53,901 nt of DNA from Mesorhizobium sp. J18 (GTDB lineage: Bacteria > Pseudomonadota > Alphaproteobacteria > Rhizobiales > Rhizobiaceae): contig NZ_VLJP01000034.1 in assembly GCF_007829525.1 (NCBI RefSeq), positions 110,920 to 164,820 of the forward strand, read 5' to 3'. Below are positions 46,755-53,901 of this stretch, piece by piece. A program made the position numbers and the translations under genes. The notes beneath the pieces were generated by a model. The model searched no databases. It was not told the origin of the DNA and saw only the letters and a program-made list of their open reading frames with translations. How positions within the stretch are numbered: position 1 is the stretch's first letter; every line of letters begins with the position of its first letter.

Positions 46755-47886
46755 ATGCGAGCGGAAACCGAAAACCTGGTCGATGAAATCAAGCAGGCCA
46801 TAAGCCTGCTGAGGAGGCATCTTTGACTGGGATGAAGCAATAAAGCGCCTCGACTATCTTAACATGCGCGCCGAGGATGCGGCCCTTTGGAACGATCCTC
46901 AGGAAGCTCAGAAACTTATGCGCGAGCGTCAGACGCTCGAGGAAAACATCGCTGCCATCAAGGCGCTTTCCCAGGCACTTGAAGACAATATCGGTCTGAT
47001 TGAGCTTGGAGAGGAGGAGGGCGACGAGAGCGTCGTGCAGGAAGCTGAGGCGGCCATCCGCTCGCTGCGCGGAGAGATTGCCGCCCGGCAGGTTGAGACG
47101 CTTCTTTCCGGCGAGGCCGACGGTAACGACACTTATCTTGAAGTCCATGCCGGCGCGGGCGGCACGGAAAGCCAGGATTGGGCTTCCATGCTTTTGCGCA
47201 TGTATACCCGCTGGGCGGAACGCCGTGGCATGAAAGTCGAGGTGCTGGAGGTCCATGACGGCGAAGAGGCCGGCATCAAATCGGCCACGCTGCTCGTCAG
47301 GGGCCGCAATGCCTATGGCTGGCTCAAGACGGAATCCGGTGTGCACCGGCTGGTGCGGATTTCACCTTTTGACAGCAATGCGCGGAGGCATACTTCATTC
47401 GCCAGCGTCTGGGTCTATCCGGTCATTGACGAGTCGATCGAGATCGACATTCCGGAATCGGATGTCCGCATCGACACCTATCGTGCTTCCGGCGCCGGCG
47501 GCCAGCACGTCAATACGACCGATTCTGCCGTCCGCATCACGCATATCCCGACGGGTATTGTTGTCCAGTGCCAGAAGGAGCGTTCCCAGCACAAGAACCG
47601 GGCAACGGCCTGGGACATGCTGCGTTCACGCCTTTACGAGGAAGAACTGAAGAAGCGCGAGGAAGCTGCCAGCGCCACGGAGGCCACCAAGACGGATATC
47701 GGCTGGGGACACCAGATCCGGTCCTATGTCCTCCAGCCCTATCAGCTGGTCAAGGATCTGCGCACCGGTGTCGAGAACACCAGTCCGCAATCCGTGCTTG
47801 ACGGTGATCTCGACGCGTTCATGGAAGCTTCGCTGTCCCAGCGTATCGAAGAGGGCACGAGCCTGGCGATCGCCGACCTCGACTGA
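46755..47886 (+). CDS. prfB: Peptide chain release factor 2, with programmed +1 frameshift
   Basis: RF2 terminates at UAA and UGA. Reading is in two frames: codons 1-23 from ATG 46755 to CTT 46821-46823, then +1 into GAC at 46825, continuing to the stop at 47886, for 376 residues in all. The specificity tripeptide SPF (RISPFDSN) and the catalytic GGQ ([10 protein letters not shown]) are present. Treating 46864 as start would lose the N terminus ([19 protein letters not shown]...) needed for full-length RF2. Confidence 0.96.
46812..46827 (+). other. RF2 autoregulatory frameshift site
   Basis: AGGAGG (46812-46817) acts as an internal Shine-Dalgarno, followed by the slippery CTT and in-frame TGA then C (46821-46827). 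Slow decoding of UGA C when RF2 is scarce allows +1 slippage, giving more RF2. This is the classical prfB element. Confidence 0.95.
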
Positions 47887-47904
47887 CAACGCTCAGGGAT
47901 ATTG

Positions 47905-48172
47905 GGCTCAGGGATGTTGGCTGATCCGCCTGCCGGCCCTGAAGAAGGCAAGCGGGTTGACCGTCTTGTCATCTCGGCGGATCTCTCGGTGAAGATGCGG
48001 ACCGGCGCAGCGGCCGCTGCTGCCTGTCCGGCCAAGCCGGTTGGCGGCAGTGATCTTCTCGCCGATTTTGAGCATGATCCTGCTCAGAGGACTGTAAATG
48101 TGGTGATTCCGTTTCCGCGATCCACCTGGACCATGCGGTCATAGCTGCTGCAACATCCTGTCTTAACCACGG
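47905..48172 (-). pseudogene. Remnant of an M23 (LytM-type) metallopeptidase
   Basis: Translating the minus strand gives GNAVVKTG...YDRMVQVDRGNGIT and, in a shifted frame, LSRIMLKIGEKITAA, then RTGSSGRCAGPHLHREI and TVNPLAFFRAGR. These line up with the end of M23 peptidases (VxVDHGNGIxTxYxHLSxI ... GSTGRSTGPHLHFE). The frame breaks by one base near 48090, exactly where the conserved zinc-ligand H of the HLS motif should be, and the 5' two thirds of the gene are missing. The HLH pair survives. It is a decayed 3' fragment between prfB and the next operon. Confidence 0.7.
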
Positions 48173-48276
48173 CGTTGCCTTGGCGCATTCGGTTTGAGGA
48201 TCGGCATCACAGCGTCTATGAAATCAGCCGGACCGTTGAGGACGTTCCAGGCGCAGTGGGCAAAACGGGAGAGGAT

Positions 48277-49113
48277 ATGAGCAAAATTACCGAGGCGATC
48301 GGCCGGACGCGGACGACCCGCGACCTCATCCGTGTCTGGCCGGTCGAAGCGCTTGCCTTGACGCTCGAGGATCGCATCGAGCCATCGCGGGAAGGCGATT
48401 CCCTCCCGCCGCTTCGTCACTGGCTTCACTTCCTGCCGCTCGATCCGCTCTCGCAGGCCGGACCGGATGGACATGCTCGGACGGGCGAGTTCCTGCCGGA
48501 TACGGGACTGCCGCGGCGCATGTGGGCGGGAGGGCGACTGACATTCCATCGCCCCTTAAAAATTGGTGAGCAGGCGACGCGCGTTTCGCGCATCGAGAAT
48601 GTCGAGGAAAAGGAGGGGCGTTCTGGAAGGCTGGTATTCGTCAGCGTCCTGCACGAGATATCCGGTGCCGACGGCCTCGCCATCTCCGAGGAACAGGACA
48701 TCGTTTATCGGGAAGCTCCAAAGATCGCGGGGGCGGCCATCCGCATGCAGGAGGCCCCGAGCGATCCAGCCTGGCGCCGGACGGTTTCACCCGATCCGGT
48801 AATGCTTTTCCGTTACTCGGCGCTCACTTTCAACAGCCACCGCATCCACTACGATCATCCCTATGTGACCGGCGTCGAAGGCTATCCGGGTCTGGTCGTG
48901 CATGGCCCGCTGCTTGCAACGCTGATGGCGGACCTGGCGTGCCGGGAGAATCCCGGCCGTACGCTCAGGCATTTTTCCTTCCGTGGCATGGCGCCTGTCT
49001 TTGCAGGCGAGGCTTTCGAAGTGGCGGGGAAGCCGGACGGAAAGGACGGTGCCGAGCTTTGGATCGCAAAGCCGGAAGGGCTTGCGATGCAGGGCAGGGC
49101 GGAATTCACATGA
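48277..49113 (+). CDS. MaoC/HTD2-type acyl-CoA hydratase (mesaconyl-C4-CoA hydratase-like)
   Basis: A 278-residue double hot-dog protein: an N-terminal FAS1-dehydratase-like half with PPLRHWLHFLPLDPLSQAGPDGH and RRMWAGGRLTFHRPLKIGE, and a C-terminal MaoC half with FRYSALTFNSHRIHYDHPYVTGVEGYPGLVVHGPLLATLM, whose Asp/His pair lies in the HRIHYDHPY segment. Annotated relatives hydrate mesaconyl-C4-CoA or itaconyl-CoA. The start at 48277 has GGGAGAGG. First gene of a three-gene operon; its TGA overlaps a possible start of the dehydrogenase. Confidence 0.87.
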   Translation: MSKITEAIGRTRTTRDLIRVWPVEALALTLEDRIEPSREGDSLPPLRHWLHFLPLDPLSQAGPDGHARTGEFLPDTGLPRRMWAGGRLTFHRPLKIGEQATRVSRIENVEEKEGRSGRLVFVSVLHEISGADGLAISEEQDIVYREAPKIAGAAIRMQEAPSDPAWRRTVSPDPVMLFRYSALTFNSHRIHYDHPYVTGVEGYPGLVVHGPLLATLMADLACRENPGRTLRHFSFRGMAPVFAGEAFEVAGKPDGKDGAELWIAKPEGLAMQGRAEFT

Positions 49114-49133
49114 GAGCAGGAGCGTCGGGAAGA

Positions 49134-50297
49134 ATGACGAGCGGCGAAATCGATCCGTATCAGGACATGCGCGAGGCGCTTCGCGATCTCTGCAAGGAAT
49201 TTCCGCCGGAATATTTTCGCCGCGTCGATGCCGGGCGTGGCTATCCCGACGAATTCGTGAAGGCGCTGACACGGGCCGGATGGCTCGCAGCCATGATCCC
49301 CTCCGAATACGGCGGCTCTGGCCTCGGCCTGACGGAAGCCTCCATCATTATGGAGGAGATCAATCGTTCGGGAGGCAATGCCGGTGCCTGTCATGGGCAG
49401 ATGTACAACATGGGTACGCTGCTCCGGCACGGTTCCGAGGAGCAGAAGAAAAAATATCTGCCGGGGATCGCTTCGGGTGAATTGCGGCTGCAATCCATGG
49501 CGGTGACTGAACCCACGACCGGCACCGACACCACCAAGCTGAAGACTACCGCCGTCCGCAAGGGCGATCACTATATCGTCAACGGGCAGAAAGTCTGGAT
49601 ATCGCGCGTGCTGCATTCCGATCTGATGATCCTGCTTGCCCGCACCACGCCGCTGGCCGAAGTAAAGAAGAAGTCGCAAGGGCTGTCGATTTTCATCGTT
49701 GATCTGCGCGAGGCGATCGGGAACGGCCTCGAAGTGAAGCCGATCGCCAATATGGTGAATCACGAGACCAATGAGCTTTTCTTCGATAATCTGGAGATTC
49801 CGGCCGAAAACCTGATCGGCAACGAGGGTGAAGGCTTCAAATACATTCTCGATGGTCTCAACGCAGAGCGCACCCTGATCGCAGCCGAGTGCATCGGTGA
49901 CGGCTACTGGTTCATCGACAAGGTCTCCGGTTACGCGAAGGAGCGCATCGTCTTCGATCGTCCAATAGGTCAGAATCAGGGCGTGCAGTTTCCGGTGGCG
50001 CGAGCTTATGTAAATGTGGAGGCCGCCAACCTTATGCGCATGGAGGCTTGCCGCCGCTTCGATGCCGGACTGCCCTGCGGCGCGCAGGCGAACATGGCGA
50101 AGCTGCTTGCCGCCGATGCGTCATGGGAGGCGGCCAACGCCTGTCTCCAGTTCCATGGCGGCTTCGGCTTCGCGGCTGAATACGATGTGGAGCGCAAATT
50201 TCGAGAGACGCGACTCTATCAGGTCGCGCCGATTTCGACCAATCTCATCCTCTCCTACGTCGCCGAGCATATCCTCGGCTTGCCCCGCTCATTCTGA
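49134..50297 (+). CDS. Acyl-CoA dehydrogenase with helix-G catalytic Glu
   Basis: A 387-residue FAD acyl-CoA dehydrogenase. Motifs: IPSEYGGSGLGLTEASIIMEE, QSMAVTEPTTGTDTTKL (FAD and substrate binding), NGQKVWISRVLHSD, DRPIGQNQGVQFPVA and QFHGGFGFAAEYDVERKFRETRLYQVAPIST. The usual YEGT near the C terminus is absent (VAPIST here); instead Glu245 in LNAERTLIAAE occupies the position used by isovaleryl-CoA dehydrogenase. ATGs at 49110 (overlapping the upstream stop) and 49134 are both possible. Confidence 0.9.
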   Translation: MTSGEIDPYQDMREALRDLCKEFPPEYFRRVDAGRGYPDEFVKALTRAGWLAAMIPSEYGGSGLGLTEASIIMEEINRSGGNAGACHGQMYNMGTLLRHGSEEQKKKYLPGIASGELRLQSMAVTEPTTGTDTTKLKTTAVRKGDHYIVNGQKVWISRVLHSDLMILLARTTPLAEVKKKSQGLSIFIVDLREAIGNGLEVKPIANMVNHETNELFFDNLEIPAENLIGNEGEGFKYILDGLNAERTLIAAECIGDGYWFIDKVSGYAKERIVFDRPIGQNQGVQFPVARAYVNVEAANLMRMEACRRFDAGLPCGAQANMAKLLAADASWEAANACLQFHGGFGFAAEYDVERKFRETRLYQVAPISTNLILSYVAEHILGLPRSF

Positions 50298-50305
50298 GGC
50301 TCTGC

Positions 50306-51484
50306 ATGAGACCGCTTGAAGGCATCACGGTCGTCACGCTGGAACATGCGATCGCGGCGCCTTTCTGCACGCGGCAACTTGCCGATCTCGGTGCCCGGGT
50401 GATCAAGGTGGAACGGCCGGGAGTAGGGGATTTCGCCCGCGCTTACGACCAGCGCGTCAATGGGCTTTCGTCTCATTTCGTCTGGACGAACCGCTCCAAG
50501 GAAAGCCTGACACTCAACGTCAAACACGATGCCGCACGCGATCTGCTCTACAGGCTGATCGCCAAGGCCGATGTGCTGGTCCAGAATCTCGCGCCGGGAG
50601 CCAGCGATCGGCTAGGTCTCTCCTACGAGGCTCTGAAGGATCGCTATCCGCGGCTGATCGTCTGCGACATATCAGGTTATGGCGCCGACGGTCCATATCG
50701 CGACAAGAAGGCCTACGATCTCCTGATCCAGGCTGAGTCTGGCTTCATGTCGGTGACGGGAACGGCGGACGCCCCTGCAAAAGCCGGATGCTCTATCGCC
50801 GATATTGCCGCCGGCATGTATGCCTATTCCAACATCCTTGGCGCGCTCCTTCAGCGGGGCAGAAGCGGGCAGGGAAGCCGCATCGAGATATCCATGCTTG
50901 AGGCGATGGCGGAATGGATGGGCTTCCCGCTCTACTACGCCTATGAGGCCGCCGAGCCGCCGGCACGCTTGGGCGCCTCTCACGCCACCATTTATCCCTA
51001 TGGCCCGTTTCCAGTCGCGGGTGGCGAGACGATCCTTCTTGGCCTGCAGAATGAGCGGGAGTGGAAGACGTTCTGCGCAAAGGTCCTGGAGCAGCCGGAA
51101 CTCACAGAGGACAGCCGTTTCGAAAGCAACGGAGCGCGCAATGCCAATCGTGAGGCTCTCCAACGCATTATTGCCGCCGCATTCGCAATGCTTTCCGTCG
51201 AGGAAGTGCAGCAACGCCTGGACACGGCACAGATCGCCAATGCGAAGCTGAACACCATGCAAGACCTTTGGGACCACGAGCAGTTACGGGCGCGCGGGCG
51301 CTGGAGGAAGGTCGATTCGCCGGTCGGATCGATTCCTGCTCTTCTGCCGCCGGGAACACCTGGTCCATTTGAACCGCGCATGGAAGCAGTGCCGGCGCTC
51401 GGTGAGCATACGGAGGCCATTCTGTCGGAGCTCGGATTATCTGAACAGGAAATCGGAGAGCTTCGGGCCACGGGCGCGATCTGA
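50306..51484 (+). CDS. Family III (CaiB/BaiF) CoA-transferase
   Basis: A 392-residue CoA-transferase. LEGITVVTLEHAIAAPFCTRQLADLGARVIKVERPG, the downstream VLVQNLAPGASDRLGL with the Asp/Asn catalytic region, CDISGYGADGPYRDKKAYDLLIQAESG and SIADIAAGMYAYSNILGAL are family signatures. Starts 8 bases after the dehydrogenase stop. With the hydratase and dehydrogenase it would activate a carboxylate by CoA transfer, then oxidise and hydrate it. A short dicarboxylate (for example a C4-C6 mesaconate, itaconate or glutarate relative) is the best guess; not proven. Confidence 0.9.
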   Translation: MRPLEGITVVTLEHAIAAPFCTRQLADLGARVIKVERPGVGDFARAYDQRVNGLSSHFVWTNRSKESLTLNVKHDAARDLLYRLIAKADVLVQNLAPGASDRLGLSYEALKDRYPRLIVCDISGYGADGPYRDKKAYDLLIQAESGFMSVTGTADAPAKAGCSIADIAAGMYAYSNILGALLQRGRSGQGSRIEISMLEAMAEWMGFPLYYAYEAAEPPARLGASHATIYPYGPFPVAGGETILLGLQNEREWKTFCAKVLEQPELTEDSRFESNGARNANREALQRIIAAAFAMLSVEEVQQRLDTAQIANAKLNTMQDLWDHEQLRARGRWRKVDSPVGSIPALLPPGTPGPFEPRMEAVPALGEHTEAILSELGLSEQEIGELRATGAI

Positions 51485-51508
51485 CGAAAATATCCGGTCG
51501 ATCAGTGA

Positions 51509-52351
51509 CTACCGTGCCGATAGATAGCGGCGGGCAATGTAGAGCGCGACTGCCGTCGCATTCGATACATTGAGCGAACGGATTTCGCCGGGCAGGTCCA
51601 GTCGGGCAAGGGCATTCACCGTCTCTCGCGTCTTCTGGCGCAGACCCTTGCCCTCCGCGCCGAGCACCAGTGCGATCCTGCTACCGACAAGCGATTCCTC
51701 CAGTTCCTGCGGCCCTTCCGAATCGAGACCGACCGTGTGGAAGCCGGCCTTATGCAGATCCTCGATGGCTGCTGCGAGGTTGCGTACTTCGATGTGGTTG
51801 ACGTGTTCTAGCGCACCCGACGCGGACTTGGCCAGCACCCCGGTTTCTGCCGGGCTGTGACGCGCCGTCGTCATCAGCGCATCGGCGCCGAAGGCCACCG
51901 CCGAACGCATGATGGCGCCGACATTGTGAGGGTCCGTTACCTGGTCGAGCACCAGCACCAGCGAGGCATGCTGCAGCTTGTCCAGCGGATTCGCCTTCAA
52001 AGGTTTCGCTTCGATGACGACGCCCTGATGAACGGCTTCCGATCCCGTCAGCGTCTCGATCTCTTTCGGCTCGACGAGTTTTGCGGGGAAGGGAAGGGCG
52101 GTGACGTCTTCGATCCCGAGCCGCTGGGCGGCGTTGCGGGTAACCAGCATGTCGTGGATGACGCGCTTCGGATTGTCGAGCGCGGCGCGCACCGTGTGTA
52201 GGCCGTAAAGACGCACAAGCCCTTCTGGGGGCGGCTTTCCTTCCAGAGGAGCACGTTTGCGAGGAACTGCGCCCTTGATATCGCGATGGGCTCGCCGCAG
52301 CCTCGCATAGTGGCTGTCCCTTGCTGTGCCCGTTTTCTTGTGATCGCTCAT
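51509..52351 (-). CDS. rlmB: 23S rRNA (guanosine-2'-O-)-methyltransferase
   Basis: SPOUT-class TrmH-family methyltransferase of 280 residues, probably RlmB (Gm2251). An N-terminal basic extension precedes the substrate-binding domain (YGLHTVRAALDNPKRVIHDMLVTRNA) and the knotted domain with DPHNVGAIMRSAVAFGADAL (motif 1), LVLGAEGKGLRQ (motif 2) and SLNVSNATAVALYIARR (motif 3). The start was set at 52351 (MSDHKKTG); in-frame sequence further upstream is antisense to the tRNA genes and not coding. Divergent from tRNA-Tyr. Confidence 0.93.
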   Translation of the reverse strand: MSDHKKTGTARDSHYARLRRAHRDIKGAVPRKRAPLEGKPPPEGLVRLYGLHTVRAALDNPKRVIHDMLVTRNAAQRLGIEDVTALPFPAKLVEPKEIETLTGSEAVHQGVVIEAKPLKANPLDKLQHASLVLVLDQVTDPHNVGAIMRSAVAFGADALMTTARHSPAETGVLAKSASGALEHVNHIEVRNLAAAIEDLHKAGFHTVGLDSEGPQELEESLVGSRIALVLGAEGKGLRQKTRETVNALARLDLPGEIRSLNVSNATAVALYIARRYLSAR

Positions 52352-52427
52352 GGCCGCTCTATATATGTCCCGCCGGCGTTTGAATACGCTTCGGATGTCT
52401 GCAGCGTGAAAAACCCGCCGGCTCCTG

Positions 52428-52456
52428 TTGACAGTGCGGTGGCGCCTCGCCATAAG
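52428..52456 (+). promoter_or_regulatory. Sigma-70-type promoter for the tRNA genes
   Basis: A consensus -35 TTGACA (52428-52433), an exact 17-base spacer and CATAAG as the -10 (52451-52456), followed by a GC-rich discriminator (GCGCATCGCG), as expected for stable-RNA promoters. Transcription would start near 52463, about 65 bases before tRNA-Tyr. Confidence 0.65.
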
Positions 52457-52527
52457 GCGCATCGCGGAAAACAAGCCAAGGCGGCTCGCTTTCCGGCTTG
52501 CTCGTTGCACGGTTCCGGCAGCGGTAC

Positions 52528-52612
52528 GGAGGGGTGTCCGAGTGGTTAAAGGAGACGGACTGTAAATCCGTTGGCTATGCCTACGCTGGTTCGAATCCAG
52601 CCCCCTCCACCA
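52528..52612 (+). tRNA. tRNA-Tyr (GTA)
   Basis: 85 bases including the encoded CCA. Acceptor arms GGAGGGG and CCCCTCC pair perfectly; the anticodon loop CTGTAAA gives anticodon GTA (52562-52564); the long variable arm marks a class II tRNA; the T-arm contains GGTTCGAATCC. Confidence 0.97.
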
Positions 52613-52644
52613 CCTGTCGGCCTGAACCTGAAACGCGCGCGGAT

Positions 52645-52718
52645 GCGGGTATAGCTCAATGGTAGAGCAGCAGCCTTCCAAGCTGAATATGCGGGTTCGA
52701 TTCCCGCTACCCGCTCCA
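52645..52718 (+). tRNA. tRNA-Gly (TCC)
   Basis: 74 bases including CCA. Acceptor arms GCGGGTA/TACCCGC pair, D-arm AGCTCAATGGTAGAGC, anticodon loop CTTCCAA with anticodon TCC, T-arm GCGGGTTCGATTCCCGC. It lies 32 bases after tRNA-Tyr and is probably on the same transcript. Its 3' end marks the switch to island-like DNA. Confidence 0.97.
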
Positions 52719-52814
52719 GAAACTCATTTCCGCGACAGGTACTAGTGATTTGTTTTTATTGAGAAATTTGGATCAGGCTACAATCGCTGGTAAGCGTATT
52801 CCGCCAAAAGTGAG

Positions 52815-52850
52815 GTACAAATTGGGGTACAAATTGATGTACAAATCCCC
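52815..52850. repeat. Three tandem 12-base repeats
   Basis: Consecutive 12-mers GTACAAATTGGG, GTACAAATTGAT and GTACAAATCCCC, exact in their first eight bases, starting 97 bases after the tRNA-Gly 3' end. The arrangement is like integrase arm-type or other protein-binding repeats next to an attachment site. Confidence 0.75.
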
Positions 52851-52902
52851 TAAATGACACGCCCTGGGAGGGGTCCGACAATGAATAAGAAAGCCCCGAC
52901 CT

Positions 52903-53259
52903 GTGTCCGAAAATCGCCTGCCCGAGAGCCTGAGCCAGATCGATCGCGACATACTGAGATTGGCCATCAGGACACGACTGTCGACGAATCGACTCATACT
53001 TTCGCTGGGCACGAAACCGCCTGAGAGCGAAATCATCCTCGCCCTGGTCTACTGCGAGCTTGATTCGATTGACGCCAATCTGACGACGCTCGAAGCCCTG
53101 ACAGGTCTTCCGCACGCCACGGTGCATCGTCATGTGATGAGCCTGAAAGACCGAAAGATCGTCACGACCACCGTTCGCGGGAAGAGCGTCGTGCCCCGCA
53201 TGACCCGTCTCCCGTTCCTGGAAAAGAAGAAGTTCTACAGGCACCTGGTAACCTTGTAG
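52903..53259 (+). CDS. Small winged-helix (MarR-like) regulator
   Basis: A 118-residue protein with a DNA-binding helix-turn-helix in the middle: [41 protein letters not shown], the recognition helix being [10 protein letters not shown] and the wing [12 protein letters not shown]. The N-terminal half ([15 protein letters not shown]) is helical. Family assignment is by shape only. The start is probably GTG at 52903, with no strong ribosome binding site. It lies alone between tRNA-Gly and an IS element, which suggests an imported gene. Confidence 0.65.
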
Positions 53260-53697
53260 ATATGTCGGTACTCGCGGGACATCTCCATTAAGGCGGCAAA
53301 GACGTATGACATTGCCGGGCCATGCTAGCACCGGCTCGCTTGGTCGCTAATTATATTTGCTAATCCAGCCCATCCATCAAAAGAGCATGACACTGAACGC
53401 TTAATATTCGAGAAGTCAGTGCTACAATGCGTTTCTCTGAGAGAGCCTAATGGATTGCATCCTCAACTATTCTCCCGATTACCCCTCGAACAAAGGAAAT
53501 TGATGATCGAGCACTCATATCGTCGATGACGGACAGGTTATGTTAATAGGCCACCTATCGGCGTCCAATGCTCTTTAATAGAGGTAATCGAGATGCCTGG
53601 AGATAGGCTACATATTTTGATATGCAGAGATCGCGGCTACCGCTGCCTCCTCGATAGCGAGATGGGAAGGTTCGATCCCGTCAATTGGGCGAATTGA
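53260..53697. other. Gene-poor AT-richer stretch before the IS
   Basis: About 440 bases with lower GC than the rest of the window and no long frame. The only frame worth noting is a 34-codon one (53593-53697, beginning MPGDRLHILICRDRGYRC) with GAGGTAATCGAG upstream; it ends exactly at the presumed IS boundary and may be a truncated gene. Confidence 0.5.
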
Positions 53698-53901
53698 TGA
53701 TCCTCCCCCAGTGAAGTGGTCCGCCGTTATGATTAGGAAACGGAGGATCGAGAATGGCCAACAAGCGACCGAAGCCGGAAGAGATTGTCTCGAAGTTGCG
53801 GCAGGTTGAGGTTCTGATGGGGCAAGGCCTGTCCCGTCTTGATGCGATCAGGCGGATCGGCGTTGTCGAACAGACTTATTACCGCTGGCGCAAGCAATAT
53901 G
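53698..53901 (+). mobile_element. IS3-family insertion sequence, left end
   Basis: The presumed left inverted repeat begins TGATCCTCCCCCAGTGAAGT at 53698 (IS3-family ends start with TG). It precedes the orfA gene by 56 bases. The element continues past the right edge of the window, so the right end and target duplication cannot be checked. Confidence 0.8.
53754..53901 (+). CDS. IS3-family transposase OrfA, N-terminal part
   Basis: First 49 codons of the HTH-containing OrfA: MANKRPKPEEIVSKLRQVEV, then GLSRLDAIRRIGVVEQTYYRWRKQY, the InsN/transposase_8 helix-turn-helix of the IS407-like group. CGGAGG is a strong ribosome binding site. In this family the downstream orfB is reached by -1 frameshifting; it is outside the window. 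Confidence 0.9.
   Translation, partial: MANKRPKPEEIVSKLRQVEVLMGQGLSRLDAIRRIGVVEQTYYRWRKQY

Noticed and set aside
52352-52681. Long N-terminal extension of RlmB containing a GLDSNQRR-like stretch
   Set aside because: It is the antisense of tRNA-Gly and tRNA-Tyr, a well-known source of spurious GLDSNQ-type proteins. The conserved protein starts at 52351.
53640-53700. GGTTCGATCCCGTC resembling a tRNA T-arm, possible tRNA fragment or att site
   Set aside because: The flanking bases do not pair as a T-stem and no acceptor or anticodon arm is present.
1-53901. CRISPR array or replication origin
   Set aside because: No regularly spaced repeats of 23-40 bases were seen, and no DnaA/RepABC-type iteron cluster; the only tandem array is the 36-base one at 52815.

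Overview
The window is a stretch of an alphaproteobacterial chromosome, most likely Hyphomicrobiales (Rhizobiales) and perhaps a Phyllobacteriaceae/Mesorhizobium relative. The evidence is a CckA-type hybrid kinase, an alphaproteobacterial RNase E with an acidic insert and a GWWQRKGFF-type tail, an NDUFA12-like complex I protein, DUF3126, DUF2155 and bacterial transglutaminase-like (BTLCP) proteins, high GC, and the block rlmB / tRNA-Tyr / tRNA-Gly. Genus is not claimed. All protein identities come from reading motifs; no search was run.

Layout. 1-8.9 kb: partial FliO-like gene, cckA, pncB, two small hypotheticals, an acyl-CoA carboxylase beta subunit with a glyoxalase, a double cold-shock protein and a DUF192 protein. 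9-14.3 kb: two coupled alpha/beta hydrolases, an enoyl-CoA hydratase, cysE, DUF3126, a gamma-carbonic anhydrase and an HSL-type esterase. 14.3-25 kb: a complete corrinoid-dependent demethylation module, the most interesting region. 25-33.8 kb: dienelactone hydrolase, LysE exporter, Fe-S protein, BTLCP peptidase, PAS protein, rhomboid, CBS protein, gatB, GNAT, NDUFA12-like and DUF2155. 33.8-39.2 kb, minus strand: aroQ-accB-accC-aat and an M48 peptidase with a DsbA-like oxidoreductase. 39.3-47.9 kb: rne, amiC, mrcA and prfB, the last with a programmed frameshift. 47.9-51.5 kb: an M23 peptidase remnant, then a hydratase / acyl-CoA dehydrogenase / CoA-transferase operon. 51.5-53.9 kb: rlmB and two tRNAs, then an abrupt change to an island-like segment with tandem 12-mers, a small HTH protein and the left end of an IS3-type element.

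The demethylation module consists of a pyrrolysine-free MttB-family methyltransferase, its cognate corrinoid protein, a DUF1638 protein, a RACo-type reductive activator, a methyl-THF:corrinoid methyltransferase, MetF, an eight-cysteine MetV-like protein and a small 'virulence factor' family protein. Together they would take a methyl group from a quaternary amine (glycine betaine or a relative, by inference) onto cobalamin, then to THF, and oxidise methyl-THF to methylene-THF. This is acetogen/methanogen-style chemistry in what looks like an aerobic alphaproteobacterium. A perfect AT-rich palindrome just upstream of the methyltransferase/RACo pair resembles operators of methyl-cycle regulators, and three of the proteins carry related arginine-rich tails.
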